From Mycolicibacterium rhodesiae JS60 (GTDB taxonomy: Bacteria > Actinomycetota > Actinomycetes > Mycobacteriales > Mycobacteriaceae): a stretch of DNA of 64,000 nt. Both the position numbers and the translations under genes were made by a program. Positions 43,439 to 52,919 of this stretch are shown piece by piece. The notes under the pieces were generated by a model that ran no database searches, was not told where the DNA came from, and saw only the letters and a list, made by a program, of their open reading frames with translations. The stretch spans positions 62,001 to 126,000 of the forward strand of contig AGIQ01000008.1 in the NCBI GenBank assembly GCA_000230935.2, in the 5' to 3' direction. Positions within the stretch are counted from its first letter, which is position 1. The number at the start of each line of letters is the position of its first letter.

Positions 43439-44350
43439 TCAGCCCTCGGCGCGGACCTGGTCCTTGACCGCGGGCACGATCGGCGGGGCGGTCTTCCAGT
43501 TCGGCAGGCCATCCGACTCGAGGCCCACCGGCCAGCGCTCCTCGTGCACCTGCGCCCAGTGCGAGTGGTTGAGCTGGTGCAGGGTGAAGCAGGCGTTCAG
43601 GGCGTTGTAGAAGCCCATGTTGTCTTGCGTCTGATTGACCGCCTCCTTGGCCAGCAGCGCCGCCATGGTCGGGACCTGGGCGATCCGGCGGGCGAACTCC
43701 AGCGTCTTGTCGGCGAGCTCGTCCTGCGGGAAGACCTTCGAGATCATGCCCAGCTGGTAGGCCTCGTCGACCTCCATGGCGTCACCGGTGAGCATCAGCT
43801 CCTTGGTCTTGCGCGGCCCGAACTCCCACGGGTGTGCGAAGTACTCGACGCCGCACATACCCAACCGGGTGCCGACCACGTCGGCGAAGCGAGTGCCCTC
43901 GGCGGCCACGATCAGGTCGCACGCCCACATCAGCATCAGTGCCGCCGCATAGACGTCGCCGTGTACCTGCGCGACGGTGATCTTGCGCAGGTCGCGCCAG
44001 CGGCGGGTGTTGGCGAAGAAGTGATGCCACTCCTGCAGCATCAGCTTCTCGGCGCCCGCCCGGTTGGCGCCCAGACCCTGGAAACTGGGGTGCTGGTCGG
44101 GCCCGGGGGTGTACTCGGCGCGCGACACCGCCGACCCGAGGTCGTGGCCGGAGGAGAACATCGGCCCGTGGCCGCCCAGGATCACCACCCGGACCGTGTC
44201 GTCGGCTTCGGCCCGCAGGAACGCCTCGTTCAGCTCGACGAGCAGGCCACGGTTCTGCGCGTTGCGTGCCTCGGGCCGGTTGAGCATGATCCGCGCGATG
44301 CGGCCGTCATCGAGCTCTTCGTAGGTGAGGAACGTGTAATCCTGGGACAT
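43439..44350 (-). CDS. Enoyl-CoA hydratase/isomerase family protein
   Basis: A 303-residue crotonase-fold enzyme, somewhat longer than the usual 260. The oxyanion elements are GPMFSSGHDLGSAVS (about residues 62–76) and VHGDVYAAALMLMWACDLIVA. ALMLTGDAM-type text (KELMLTGDAMEVDEAYQLGM) and the C-terminal helix are typical. The usual catalytic Glu pair is not obvious: GTRLGMCGVEYF has Glu at one place. It is the last gene of the minus-strand catabolic arm, 29 bases after the acyl-CoA ligase. Confidence 0.88.
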   Translation of the reverse strand: MSQDYTFLTYEELDDGRIARIMLNRPEARNAQNRGLLVELNEAFLRAEADDTVRVVILGGHGPMFSSGHDLGSAVSRAEYTPGPDQHPSFQGLGANRAGAEKLMLQEWHHFFANTRRWRDLRKITVAQVHGDVYAAALMLMWACDLIVAAEGTRFADVVGTRLGMCGVEYFAHPWEFGPRKTKELMLTGDAMEVDEAYQLGMISKVFPQDELADKTLEFARRIAQVPTMAALLAKEAVNQTQDNMGFYNALNACFTLHQLNHSHWAQVHEERWPVGLESDGLPNWKTAPPIVPAVKDQVRAEG

Positions 44351-44379
44351 AGCGGCATTCTATGCAGAGGAGAATGTCG

Positions 44380-45849
44380 TTACCCGAGCCGGGCGCGCAA
44401 CTCACGTTTGAGGACCTTGCCGTAGCTGTTTTTGGGCAGGTCGTCGACGAACACGTAGCGTTTCGGGCGCTTGAACCGGGCGATCCGGTCCAGCAGGTGC
44501 GCATCGAGTGCCTCGTCGGCCGCGCTGCCGACGATGAAGGCCACGACGACCTCGCCCCACTCGGGATCCGGTGCCCCGACCACGCAGGCCTCCACCACGC
44601 CCGGATGCTCCAGCAGAGCCTCTTCGACCTCCCGTGGGTAGATGTTGCTTCCACCGCTGATCACCACGTCCTTGGAGCGATCCCGCAGGGTCAGGTAGCC
44701 GTGATCGTCGAACGAGCCCATGTCTCCGGTGTAGAGCCAACCGTCCTTCAGCGCGTCGCGGGTGGCGTCGGCGTTGTTCCAATACCCGGCCATCACCACA
44801 TCGCCGCGGCACACGATCTCGCCGATCTGCCCCAGCGCGGCGGGCGCACCGTCCTCGCCGAGCACGGCCACCTCGACCCCGGACCGGGGGTAGCCCACCG
44901 AGCCGAGGACGGCGTCGTCGTCGGAGTCATGGTCGGCACGGCGCAATCCGGTGATCGTCATCGGCGCTTCGCCCTGGCCGTAGATCTGGGCGAAGATCGG
45001 CCCGAACGCGGCCATCGCCTTCTTGAGGCCGTCGACGTACATCGGGCCGCCGCCGTAGACGATCGCGCGCAACGCCGCCGGTGCGGGGCGACCGGTCGCG
45101 ACGAGGCGCGCAATCATGGTGGGCGCCAAAAAGGCTGACGATCCCGGATGTAGGTCGCACAGGTCGAGGAATTCGTCGGGGTCGAACAAGCCGGACGCGG
45201 ACACCACCTGGCGGGCGCCACGAAGGACGTAGGGCGCGATGTAGAGCCCAGACCCGTGCGACATCGGCGCGGCATGCAGCAGACTGCAATTCTCGTCGGG
45301 GGAGTCGATATCGGCCAGGTGCGCCACCGTCATCGCGGTGAGGGTGCGATGCGACAACATCGCGCCCTTGGACCGTCCGGTGGTGCCGCTGGTGTAGAAC
45401 AGCCAGGCCAGCGCCGACGGATCCGTGGCGGGAACTGCCGCCGGTGGTGCGGTGAAGAGCTGCTCGTAGCCTCCTCCGCCGATCAGCTCCACCACGACGG
45501 GTGATACCGAAGCCAGCTCGGCGGCGATCTTCGGGGACGCGAATACCGTTGCTGCACCCGAGTCTTCGAGGATCTGCACAATCTCGCGGGAATGGAGTTT
45601 GAAGTTCACCGGGACGACGACGCACTCGGCGGCCCACACCGCATAGAACAGTTCCACGATCTCGGCCCGGTTCTCGCTGGCGATCGCGATCCGCTGCCCT
45701 GGTGCATTCGTGTGGCGAAGCGAGGCGGCCAGGCGCAAGGCGCGCTCGCGAAGTTGGCTCCAGGTGTGCAGCTGTTCCTCGCCACGGAAGACCGCACCGC
45801 GGTCGCCGAAGCGGGCGGCGGCTTGATCGAGGGTGGCGAACAGGTTCAC
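44380..45849 (-). CDS. Acyl-CoA ligase (FadD-type)
   Basis: A 489-residue AMP-forming ligase. The ATP-binding motif LFYTSGTTGRSKGAMLSH is at about residue 150; GWLYTGDMGSFDDHGYLTLRDRSKD and the catalytic Lys of KNSYGKVLKREL near the C terminus are intact. It should activate a carboxylic acid with ATP and CoA. GTG 45849 overlaps the upstream SDR stop as GTGA; earlier codons in the frame are in the SDR gene. Substrate is probably an intermediate of the surrounding pathway. Confidence 0.92.
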   Translation of the reverse strand: MNLFATLDQAAARFGDRGAVFRGEEQLHTWSQLRERALRLAASLRHTNAPGQRIAIASENRAEIVELFYAVWAAECVVVPVNFKLHSREIVQILEDSGAATVFASPKIAAELASVSPVVVELIGGGGYEQLFTAPPAAVPATDPSALAWLFYTSGTTGRSKGAMLSHRTLTAMTVAHLADIDSPDENCSLLHAAPMSHGSGLYIAPYVLRGARQVVSASGLFDPDEFLDLCDLHPGSSAFLAPTMIARLVATGRPAPAALRAIVYGGGPMYVDGLKKAMAAFGPIFAQIYGQGEAPMTITGLRRADHDSDDDAVLGSVGYPRSGVEVAVLGEDGAPAALGQIGEIVCRGDVVMAGYWNNADATRDALKDGWLYTGDMGSFDDHGYLTLRDRSKDVVISGGSNIYPREVEEALLEHPGVVEACVVGAPDPEWGEVVVAFIVGSAADEALDAHLLDRIARFKRPKRYVFVDDLPKNSYGKVLKRELRARLG

Positions 45850-46619
45850 CGCGCAACCCACTCCGCGGATAGTGCGAACTCGGACAGGTATTTCGTGGTG
45901 CTCCACCCGCCGTCGACGACGATGGTCTGCCCGTTGATGAAACTGCCTGCGGGCGAGCACAGGAACGCCACGGTGCCGGCGATGTCCTCGACTCGGCCAA
46001 GTCGGGTATGCGGGGTCATTTCGGTCTGCATCTTCTTGAATCCCGGATCCTCGAGCCGCTTTTCGACCATCGGGGTCACCGTCACGCCGGGAGCCACCGC
46101 GTTGCAGCGGATCCCGTGCGCGCCGTATTGGCAGGCGATGTGCGTTGTCAGCGCGGTCAGACCGCCCTTGGCGGCTGAATAGGCGCCGCCACGCAGACCG
46201 CCGACGACCGCGAACGTCGAGGTGATGTTGATGATCGCCGAACCTGCGGGCATGTGGCCAATCACATCGCGCGCCAACCGGAATGGGGCGCGCAGCATGA
46301 CGTCGAGGAAGTAATCCAGGGTCTCGTCGTCGGTCTCGTGCAAGGGTTTGGGGCCGCCGACGCCGGCGTTGTTGATCAGGAAGTCGATGTGGCCCCAGCG
46401 GGAGACGGCCAGGTCGACGATCCGCTGCGGAGCATCGTCGTCGGTGAGATCCACCGCCAGGGTGGCGATCCGCTCGGGATCGCCGATGGCATCGGCCAGC
46501 CCGGCCAGCCGCCCGGTGTCCCGGCCGGTGCCGACGACCGCCATTCCCATCTCGGCGAGCTGTGTGGCGCAGGCGAATCCGATTCCGCTGCTCGCGCCGG
46601 TCACCACCGCTACTTGCAT
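45846..46619 (-). CDS. Short-chain dehydrogenase/reductase
   Basis: A 257-residue SDR. It has the NAD(P) site VTGASSGIGFA (about residues 6–16), DFLINNAGVG, the Ser of INITSTF and the catalytic YSAAKGG, plus the C-terminal GQTIVVDGGWS. It probably oxidises a hydroxyacyl-CoA or ring alcohol. Two ATGs are near the start: 46628 (8-base overlap with the upstream ligase) and 46619 (TGACATG); the second has better ribosome-site spacing. Confidence 0.92.
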   Translation of the reverse strand: MQVAVVTGASSGIGFACATQLAEMGMAVVGTGRDTGRLAGLADAIGDPERIATLAVDLTDDDAPQRIVDLAVSRWGHIDFLINNAGVGGPKPLHETDDETLDYFLDVMLRAPFRLARDVIGHMPAGSAIINITSTFAVVGGLRGGAYSAAKGGLTALTTHIACQYGAHGIRCNAVAPGVTVTPMVEKRLEDPGFKKMQTEMTPHTRLGRVEDIAGTVAFLCSPAGSFINGQTIVVDGGWSTTKYLSEFALSAEWVAR

Positions 46620-46620
46620 G

Positions 46621-48186
46621 TCACCCATCCGCCTCGACCAACCTCGCTCGAATCTGGTGTTTGAGAACCTTGCCGGCGTCGTTCTTGGGCAGCGCATCCC
46701 AGACGACGACCTGTTCGGGCCATTTGAACTTCGCGACACCAGCGGCCTGCAGGAAATCCCGGAGATCGGGGACCTCCAGTCCCGGCTGGCGCTCGGTGAC
46801 GACGACCGCGCACGCGCGCTCCCCGGTGCGCGGATCAGGCACGCCGACGATCGCGACCTCGCGGATTTCCGGGTGGCCGAGCAGAACGTCCTCGACCTCC
46901 TTGGGGGCGATGTTCTCGCCGTTGCGGATCACGATGTCCTTGGCCCGGCCGGTGACGACGAGGTAATGGTCGTCGACCCAGCGGCCGAGATCGCCGGTAC
47001 GGAAGTAGCCCTGCTCATCGAAAGCGGCGTCCTCGTCCTCGGGATGCAGGTAGCCCAGCAGCATCTGCGGCCCGCGGGCACGGATCTCACCCTCAGCGAT
47101 GACGACGTCGGCGATGCCGGGCCGGCCATCGGTCTCGGCGGCGTGGTCGATGTCGCCGGGTGCGCCGACGGAGATGACCGGCACCTCGGTCGAGCCGTAT
47201 ACCCGGATGACGGCAGCGTTCTCGAAATAGGCTGCAGCACTGCGGATCAGTGCCGGGGGCACCGAGGCGCCGCCGCAGATGAACACCCTCAGGTCCGGCA
47301 ACCGGGTGCCGGCGCGCTGGGCAGCGGCCAACAGATGCTGCAGAAACGGCGTGGCACCGGACATGTGAGTACACCGCTCGCCGACCATGATCCCGACGGC
47401 CACGTCGGGATCCCAGCGCTCCATCAGCACCGCGGTGGCCCCGAGCAGAATCGGGAATTCGAAGGCGTAGATCGAGCCGCCGATGTGGGCGATCGGGGAC
47501 GGCACCAGGTACACCGACCCGGGGTCGACGCGCCAGTGCTCGCCGAGCTGGCGGATGAGTGCGTGAATCGAATTCTGGCTGTGCAGAACTCCTTTGGGGC
47601 GGCCGGTGGTGCCCGAGGTGTACATGATCATCCGGACCGCGTCCGGGTCGACCGACGGGAATGTGGCGGGTGCCTTGGCGTCGAGTGCGTCGAAACTGAT
47701 CTGACCGGCTTGTGCGTCGCCGCGCACCACGACGACGACCGGCGGCGACGGCAACGTCGCGGTCACCCGCTGCAGCATCGCAGCGTAGTCATGGCCACCG
47801 AATTCGGCGGGAATGACGATCATTCGGACGTCGGCGTCGGCCAGGATGAAGGCCAACTCGTGGTCGCGCAGCGACGGCAGGATCGGGTTGACCACCATGC
47901 CCGCCACGGTCGCCGCGTGATAGACGATCGCCGCCTCGTGCCAGTTCGGCAGCATGAACGACACCACACTGCCGGTCGGCATGCCGGCCCGCATGGCACC
48001 GGCCATTCGGGTGGCCCGGTCGTACACCGTCGCGCAGTCCAGGCGGACCGGCCCGTCGACGAGTATCTGCCTGGTCGGGGTATCCCGTGCGGCCGCGGCC
48101 AAGGCGTCGGCCAGCGTGTCGCGCACCCACAACCCGCCGGCGTAGGCCTGTGCGGCCAACGCGGAGTTGCGTGCTGCGGCCCGCAT
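46621..48186 (-). CDS. Acyl-CoA ligase (FadD/cyclohexanecarboxylate-CoA ligase-like)
   Basis: A 521-residue AMP-forming ligase, distinct from the other ligase in the same arm. Motifs are IMYTSGTTGRPKGVLHSQ (about residues 182–199), VYGSTEVPVISVG, YFRTGDLGRWVDDHYLVVTGRAKD and the catalytic Lys of KNDAGKVLKHQI. Having two ligases in one operon fits a pathway that makes free acids twice, for example after lactone hydrolysis and after aldehyde oxidation. It starts 5 bases after the GntR stop. Confidence 0.92.
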   Translation of the reverse strand: MRAAARNSALAAQAYAGGLWVRDTLADALAAAARDTPTRQILVDGPVRLDCATVYDRATRMAGAMRAGMPTGSVVSFMLPNWHEAAIVYHAATVAGMVVNPILPSLRDHELAFILADADVRMIVIPAEFGGHDYAAMLQRVTATLPSPPVVVVVRGDAQAGQISFDALDAKAPATFPSVDPDAVRMIMYTSGTTGRPKGVLHSQNSIHALIRQLGEHWRVDPGSVYLVPSPIAHIGGSIYAFEFPILLGATAVLMERWDPDVAVGIMVGERCTHMSGATPFLQHLLAAAQRAGTRLPDLRVFICGGASVPPALIRSAAAYFENAAVIRVYGSTEVPVISVGAPGDIDHAAETDGRPGIADVVIAEGEIRARGPQMLLGYLHPEDEDAAFDEQGYFRTGDLGRWVDDHYLVVTGRAKDIVIRNGENIAPKEVEDVLLGHPEIREVAIVGVPDPRTGERACAVVVTERQPGLEVPDLRDFLQAAGVAKFKWPEQVVVWDALPKNDAGKVLKHQIRARLVEADG

Positions 48187-48191
48187 GCCCG

Positions 48192-48932
48192 CTAACCCTT
48201 CACTCGTCGCATCGTCATCGAGTGACGAAACCGGCCGCCGGGGTGAGTGTTCACCGTCACCTGAGCGATCTCACCGTCCGACGTCGTATAGGTGCGCTGC
48301 ATCTCCAGCGCGGGGCTGCCCGGCTCGACCTTGAGCCCGTCCGCCAGCTCGGCGCCGACCTGCACGGCCGAGATCTCCTGGCGCACCTCGACGATACTGA
48401 GCCCGAACAGGTCCTCGATGAGGGGAAAGATCGGCCCGGTGTGGTTCTGCAGCATCCGGCCGACCGCGGCGAACGCGCGGTTGATGTAGTACTCGGTACG
48501 GCAGACCGGGGCGTCGGCGGCCTCGGCACGACGAAACCCACGCACCGCCAGCCACTCTTCACCGACCATCAGCCCGGTGCGCCGGGCCAGTTCATCGTCG
48601 ATGGTGACCATGGCGATCGACTCGATGGCGAAGCGGGCACCTGTCGCAAAGGCCAGCAGATCGTTGATCGAGACGACGTCCTGGACGTAGGCGTGAGACG
48701 ACGGTCGCGGCACCACCATGGTGCCCGCACGTGGTCGCGAGGAGACCAGGTTGTCTTCCCGCAGGCGGCGGAGCGCCTCTCGGACGGTATATCGGCTCAC
48801 CGAAAATCGCTGGCACAGTTCGTGTTCGGTGGGAAGTTGCGACCCCACGGGATACACCCCGTCCACGATCTCCTTGCGCAGTGTGCGGGCCACCTGAATG
48901 TAGCGATGGTCGGCGGACTCGGCGTGTGTCAT
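48192..48932 (-). CDS. GntR/HutC-family regulator with UTRA domain
   Basis: A 246-residue repressor. The N-terminal winged helix (about residues 8–75) contains QLPTEHELCQRFSVSRYTVREALRRL, and the C-terminal UTRA ligand domain (about 100–240) includes RTEYYINRAFA and SAVQVGAELADGLKVEPG. It lies inside the operon between lactonase and ligase, coupled to the lactonase gene by ATGA. Two palindromes of the GntR/HutC type (TTGTCCGGACAA and a relative) sit in the divergent promoter region at 50.6 kb and are its likely targets. The ligand is probably a pathway intermediate. Confidence 0.92.
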   Translation of the reverse strand: MTHAESADHRYIQVARTLRKEIVDGVYPVGSQLPTEHELCQRFSVSRYTVREALRRLREDNLVSSRPRAGTMVVPRPSSHAYVQDVVSINDLLAFATGARFAIESIAMVTIDDELARRTGLMVGEEWLAVRGFRRAEAADAPVCRTEYYINRAFAAVGRMLQNHTGPIFPLIEDLFGLSIVEVRQEISAVQVGAELADGLKVEPGSPALEMQRTYTTSDGEIAQVTVNTHPGGRFRHSMTMRRVKG

Positions 48933-50551
48933 CTCAGCCCGATCCGGCTAAAGGCGAGCACACTGCCGTCGGCATCCGCCGAGACGTACAGGGTGCCATC
49001 TGGGCCGGCGGCGATCCCGGCAAACGGCCCCTGCGGGCCCGAGAACGGTGGCATACCGCGCAGCGGCTTGGGGGTGACGCCGGGCGGGGCGCCGACCGGC
49101 AGACCCGAGGCGACGGTGGTGCGGCTTCCGGATGCCAGATCGACCTCGATCAGCGACTTGGTGTCCGCGTCGACGATGAAGAGCAGATCACCGGCCACCA
49201 GAATGCCCTGCGGACAACCCAATCCGTCCACCACGGTTTCCTTGTCGGTGCCGTTCACCCTGATCACTCTGCCACGCTCGCTGACCAGCGGGTTGCCGTC
49301 GCCACCGATGGCCACCCCCACCGGGGTGTCCAGGCCGGTGGCCAGCACCTCGGTGCGACCGTTCGCCACCGACAGCAGCCGGCCGGTACCCTGCTCGACG
49401 GCCACGATGCCGCGCGGGCCGACAGCGACGCCGTAGAGCTGGTCCAATCCGTCTGCCAGGAAATCACTTTCACCCTCGGCGGGCCGGAACCGCGCGACCT
49501 GCCCCCCGGAGGTCGTCACCACGAATTCGCCGGGACCGTCGGCGGTCAGGCCGCGCACGAAGCCGGGATAGCCGGGGCTGAACAGCATTCCGAGTGTGTG
49601 CAGGCTGCCGTCGGCGCGCAGCAGATAGAAGTAGGTGCCGTCGGCGATGTACAACTCGCCGTTGGTCCCGATCGTCAGATCCAGCGGCCAGTTCAATCCG
49701 CCCGGCAGCACCGCGCGGGTCTGCTGGCCGTCGAGGACCTCGGTGATCTCGCCGGTGAAATTAGAGACGAACAGGCGCCGCCCGACGAACGTCAAGTTGT
49801 CCAGTCCCGGATTGAGGTTCGCCAAGACCGTCTGCTCACCGTTGCGCGGATTGATCCGCAGCACCTGACCGCTGTCCACCTGTGTGGAGACCAGATAGCC
49901 GTCGGAGTCGAACTTCACGGCGTCGGGGACACCGAGACCGGTGGCTATGACTTCTGGGACCACCGGGTCCCTGCTTTCGGGATCGATGCGCCAGATCTCG
50001 TTGGCGCCCATCACCGGGAAGTACAGCAGCCCGTCGGGCCCGACCTCCATGGCGTTGGGCGAGGGCACGTTCTCCAGCAGAATGCGCGGCGGCCCGCCGC
50101 CGACCGTGTCCAGTTCCATCAATCGGCCGCCCGCACGGCACTCGCCGATGAACAGCCGGTCCCGGTACACGGTGATGCCGTTGGCGCACGGCAGGTCGTC
50201 GCGCAGTACGCGCGCGGTGCCGTCTGCGGTGCGGACGCTGACCCGGCCGTCCATCACCTCGGTGGCGTAGAGGTTGCCGGCGCCGTCGAACGCGACATCG
50301 TCGGGGGCGATGATGTCGCCGCCCTTGGCGCTGATGGTGTCGACCAACCCGGTACCGATGTCCAGTGCGCTGATCTGGCTGCCGGTCACCTGGGCGATGT
50401 ACACCCGGCCGTCGGGACCGGTGCGCAGACCGTTCGCGCCGAACAGCCGACTCGGCGAGGTGCGCCGTTCCACACTCCACCCCTCGGCGAGGACCGGGGG
50501 ATGGGCGAGGGTGAAGCGCCCATCCTGCTGCGATAGCAACTTCTGGATCAT
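48929..50551 (-). CDS. SMP-30/gluconolactonase-like beta-propeller protein
   Basis: A 540-residue protein built almost entirely of NHL/SMP-30-type beta-propeller blades: GANGLRTGPDGRVYIAQV, IAPDDVAFDGAGNLYATEV, PNAMEVGPDGLLYFPVMG, IAAGPDGTLYVSAD and similar repeats. It is about twice the length of a single six-blade lactonase, so there are probably two propellers. A lactone-hydrolysing role fits its place beside a Baeyer-Villiger enzyme but is inference. ATG 50551 is preferred to the earlier start 50587, which lies on a candidate operator. No signal peptide. Confidence 0.82.
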   Translation of the reverse strand: MIQKLLSQQDGRFTLAHPPVLAEGWSVERRTSPSRLFGANGLRTGPDGRVYIAQVTGSQISALDIGTGLVDTISAKGGDIIAPDDVAFDGAGNLYATEVMDGRVSVRTADGTARVLRDDLPCANGITVYRDRLFIGECRAGGRLMELDTVGGGPPRILLENVPSPNAMEVGPDGLLYFPVMGANEIWRIDPESRDPVVPEVIATGLGVPDAVKFDSDGYLVSTQVDSGQVLRINPRNGEQTVLANLNPGLDNLTFVGRRLFVSNFTGEITEVLDGQQTRAVLPGGLNWPLDLTIGTNGELYIADGTYFYLLRADGSLHTLGMLFSPGYPGFVRGLTADGPGEFVVTTSGGQVARFRPAEGESDFLADGLDQLYGVAVGPRGIVAVEQGTGRLLSVANGRTEVLATGLDTPVGVAIGGDGNPLVSERGRVIRVNGTDKETVVDGLGCPQGILVAGDLLFIVDADTKSLIEVDLASGSRTTVASGLPVGAPPGVTPKPLRGMPPFSGPQGPFAGIAAGPDGTLYVSADADGSVLAFSRIGLR

Positions 50552-50573
50552 CGGCGTGACCGTACCAAGCGAA

Positions 50574-50588
50574 TTTGGTCCAGACAAT
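50574..50588. promoter_or_regulatory. Candidate GntR operator 1
   Basis: TTTGGTCCAGACAAT (50574–50588), read on the other strand ATTGTCTGGACCAAA, agrees with the palindrome at 50672–50683 at most positions. It lies 23 bases upstream of the lactonase ATG and so near the start of the minus-strand transcript, where a bound repressor would block it. Confidence 0.6.
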
Positions 50589-50671
50589 AGAGTCGATTGA
50601 TCTCAGCAGCACCCTTGACGGTGCTATAACTGCTGCGGAATCATGTTCTCCAGTCGGCAGAGTCCATCTAT

Positions 50672-50683
50672 TTGTCCGGACAA
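50672..50683. promoter_or_regulatory. Candidate GntR operator 2, perfect 12-bp palindrome
   Basis: TTGTCCGGACAA is fully palindromic and of the GntR/HutC type (GT…AC core with T/A flanks). It ends 21 bases before the ATG of the plus-strand SDR, the first gene of the facing arm. With site 1 it brackets the divergent promoter region. Confidence 0.7.
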
Positions 50684-50704
50684 TGCTGCGAACGAAAGCG
50701 GGTT

Positions 50705-51550
50705 ATGACCGATCTCCTCAGGCTCGACGGCCGCATCGTGGTGGTGTCGGGCGCCGGAGGCGGCGGCATCGGAACGACCGTGACCGAGATGGCGGCACGG
50801 GCCGGTGCCACCGTCGTCGCCGTCAGCCGCTCGCAGGAGAACCTGGACGAGCAGGTGGGGCGGCTGGTCGACAGTGGCCTGCCGATCGTGCCGGTCGCCG
50901 CCGACGCCGCCACCGATGCCGGGATCGCCACCGTCATGGATGCGGTGCGCCGCACCGCGGGACCGCTGTACGGACTGGTCAACATCGCCGGCGGCGCCGC
51001 GCCCTCGACATGGATGCCGGCCACCCGGGTCAGCCGCGCCGACTGGCGCGCGTTGTTCAGGGCCAACCTGGAAACGATGTTCTTCATGAGCCAGGCGGTG
51101 GCCGCCGAGATCCGGTCAGCGGGCGGGCCGGGCTCGATCGTGTCGGTCTCCTCGATCAGCGGGATGAACACCGCCCCGTTCCATATCGCCTACGGCACCG
51201 CCAAGGCGGCGATCGTCGCGGCAACCAGAACGATGGCGCTCGAACTCGCACTCGACGGTATCCGGGTCAACGCCGTCGCGCCGGGGGTCACCGAAACCGC
51301 CGCGTCACGTGCGTATGTGCGGGCTGATCCCGAGCGGGACCGCACCGCGATCGCCATGGGGCGCCGCGGGCGTCCAGAAGAACAGGCCGGCACGATTCTG
51401 TTCCTGCTCTCGGATCTGTCGAGCTACATCACCGGCCAAACCCTGCTCGTCGACGGGGGTTTGGACCTGCGGTGGAGTCATGTCGGTGCGGACAACACGT
51501 CGTTGTTCCTCGCCGACGACGACTTTCGCAACGAAATCAAAAGGCCCTGA
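50705..51550 (+). CDS. Short-chain dehydrogenase/reductase
   Basis: A 281-residue SDR. It has a variant nucleotide site VVVSGAGGGGIGTTV (about residues 13–27), VNIAGGAAP, SVSSISG, the catalytic YGTAKAA and a GQTLLVDGGLD end, with a 25-residue extension. ATG 50705 is preferred over the earlier start at 50672, which would put the operator inside the gene. It is the first gene of the plus-strand catabolic arm, followed after 12 bases by the Rieske oxygenase, so it may oxidise the oxygenase product. Confidence 0.91.
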   Translation: MTDLLRLDGRIVVVSGAGGGGIGTTVTEMAARAGATVVAVSRSQENLDEQVGRLVDSGLPIVPVAADAATDAGIATVMDAVRRTAGPLYGLVNIAGGAAPSTWMPATRVSRADWRALFRANLETMFFMSQAVAAEIRSAGGPGSIVSVSSISGMNTAPFHIAYGTAKAAIVAATRTMALELALDGIRVNAVAPGVTETAASRAYVRADPERDRTAIAMGRRGRPEEQAGTILFLLSDLSSYITGQTLLVDGGLDLRWSHVGADNTSLFLADDDFRNEIKRP

Positions 51551-51562
51551 AAGGAGTTGGCG

Positions 51563-52918
51563 ATGGGCGAGGTGGACGGTGCCGAAGAACTGGCAGAACC
51601 GATGACCATCGGTGTGGAGGCCTACATCTCGCCGGAGTACGCGCGCGCCGAACGCGACAAGTTGTGGCGCAAGGTCTGGCAGCAGGCCGGCCGGGTCGAG
51701 GAACTGCCCGAGGTCGGCAGCTATCTCACCTACGACATCCTCGACGACTCGATCATCGTCGTACGAACGGGCGCGGACACCTTTGCGGCTCACCACAACG
51801 TCTGCATGCACCGCGGCCGGCGGCTCGTGGACACCCCGCCGGGTGCAAAACAGGCTGTGGGCCGGGCCCGTAAGTCGTTCGTCTGCGGATTCCACGGCTG
51901 GTCCTACTGGCTGGACGGCGCCTGCACCCATATCCGCGAGGAGGCGGATTGGAAGGGTGCGCTGAATCCGGCCAACACCCGGCTACGCCCGGTGAACGTC
52001 GACACCTGGGGCGGCTGGCTGTGGATCAACATGGACCCCGACTGTGAACCGTTGGCCGACTACCTGTTTCCGGCGGCGAAGATCCTCGACCCGTTCGGGT
52101 TGGAGAACATGCGGGTGAAATGGCGCAAATGGGTGCATTTCGACTGCAATTGGAAGGTCGCCCTGGAGGCGTTCAACGAGACCTACCACGTCTTCACCAC
52201 CCATCCGGAATTCAACAAGTTCGGTGAGTTCAAGGGCTGGGCCAAGGCGCAGGGCCGGCACAGCAACATCGGCTACGACGCGCCCGAGGACATGGCCGAG
52301 ACCAAGTCCAAGATCCGGCTGGGCACCGGCGATCCGCGGATCTCCACCGCGGAGATGCAGGTGTACACCATGGAAAAGACCAACGCGACCACCACGCAGA
52401 CGCTGGTGAACGCCGCCCTGCGCCTGGTGGACGAACTACCCGAGGGCACCCCGGCCGACAAGGTGCTCGAGCACTGGCTGGCCTCGGCTCGCCGCGACGA
52501 CGAGGCGCGCGGTGTGCTGTGGCCGACGATCCCGGCCGACATCCTCGGCCAGAGCGGAACGGCCTGGCAGCTGTTCCCGAACTTCCAGATCGGGCAGGGG
52601 TTGACCAGTGCGCTGTGCTATGGCGCACGCCCCGATCCCGGCTACAACCCGGACAAGTGCATCTTCGAGGTGTCGGTGTTCGAGCTGTACCCCAAAGGTG
52701 CCGAGCCGCAGGCCGACTGGGAGTACACCCCGGTGGGCGATCCCCGGTGGCGCAGTGTGCTGCCGCAGGACTTCTCGAATATGGCGGCGGTCCAGCAGGG
52801 GATGAAGTCGCTGGGTTTTCCCGGCACGCAACCCAATCCGTACCGCGAGCGCAGCACCGTGAACCTGCATCACCAACTGTCGAAGTACATGGGCACCGGC
52901 GAACCCCGCCCGATTTAG
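51563..52918 (+). CDS. Rieske ring-hydroxylating oxygenase, alpha subunit
   Basis: A 451-residue oxygenase. Rieske ligands are Cys81/His83 (CMHRGRR) and Cys108/His111 (CGFHGW). The catalytic iron site is in FNETYHVFTTHP, with His209 and His214. It has the length of ring-hydroxylating dioxygenase alpha subunits, but no beta subunit, ferredoxin or reductase gene is beside it. AAAGGAG precedes ATG 51563. The substrate is probably the ring compound degraded by this locus. A perfect hairpin separates it from the monooxygenase gene. Confidence 0.93.
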   Translation: MGEVDGAEELAEPMTIGVEAYISPEYARAERDKLWRKVWQQAGRVEELPEVGSYLTYDILDDSIIVVRTGADTFAAHHNVCMHRGRRLVDTPPGAKQAVGRARKSFVCGFHGWSYWLDGACTHIREEADWKGALNPANTRLRPVNVDTWGGWLWINMDPDCEPLADYLFPAAKILDPFGLENMRVKWRKWVHFDCNWKVALEAFNETYHVFTTHPEFNKFGEFKGWAKAQGRHSNIGYDAPEDMAETKSKIRLGTGDPRISTAEMQVYTMEKTNATTTQTLVNAALRLVDELPEGTPADKVLEHWLASARRDDEARGVLWPTIPADILGQSGTAWQLFPNFQIGQGLTSALCYGARPDPGYNPDKCIFEVSVFELYPKGAEPQADWEYTPVGDPRWRSVLPQDFSNMAAVQQGMKSLGFPGTQPNPYRERSTVNLHHQLSKYMGTGEPRPI

Positions 52919-52919
52919 C

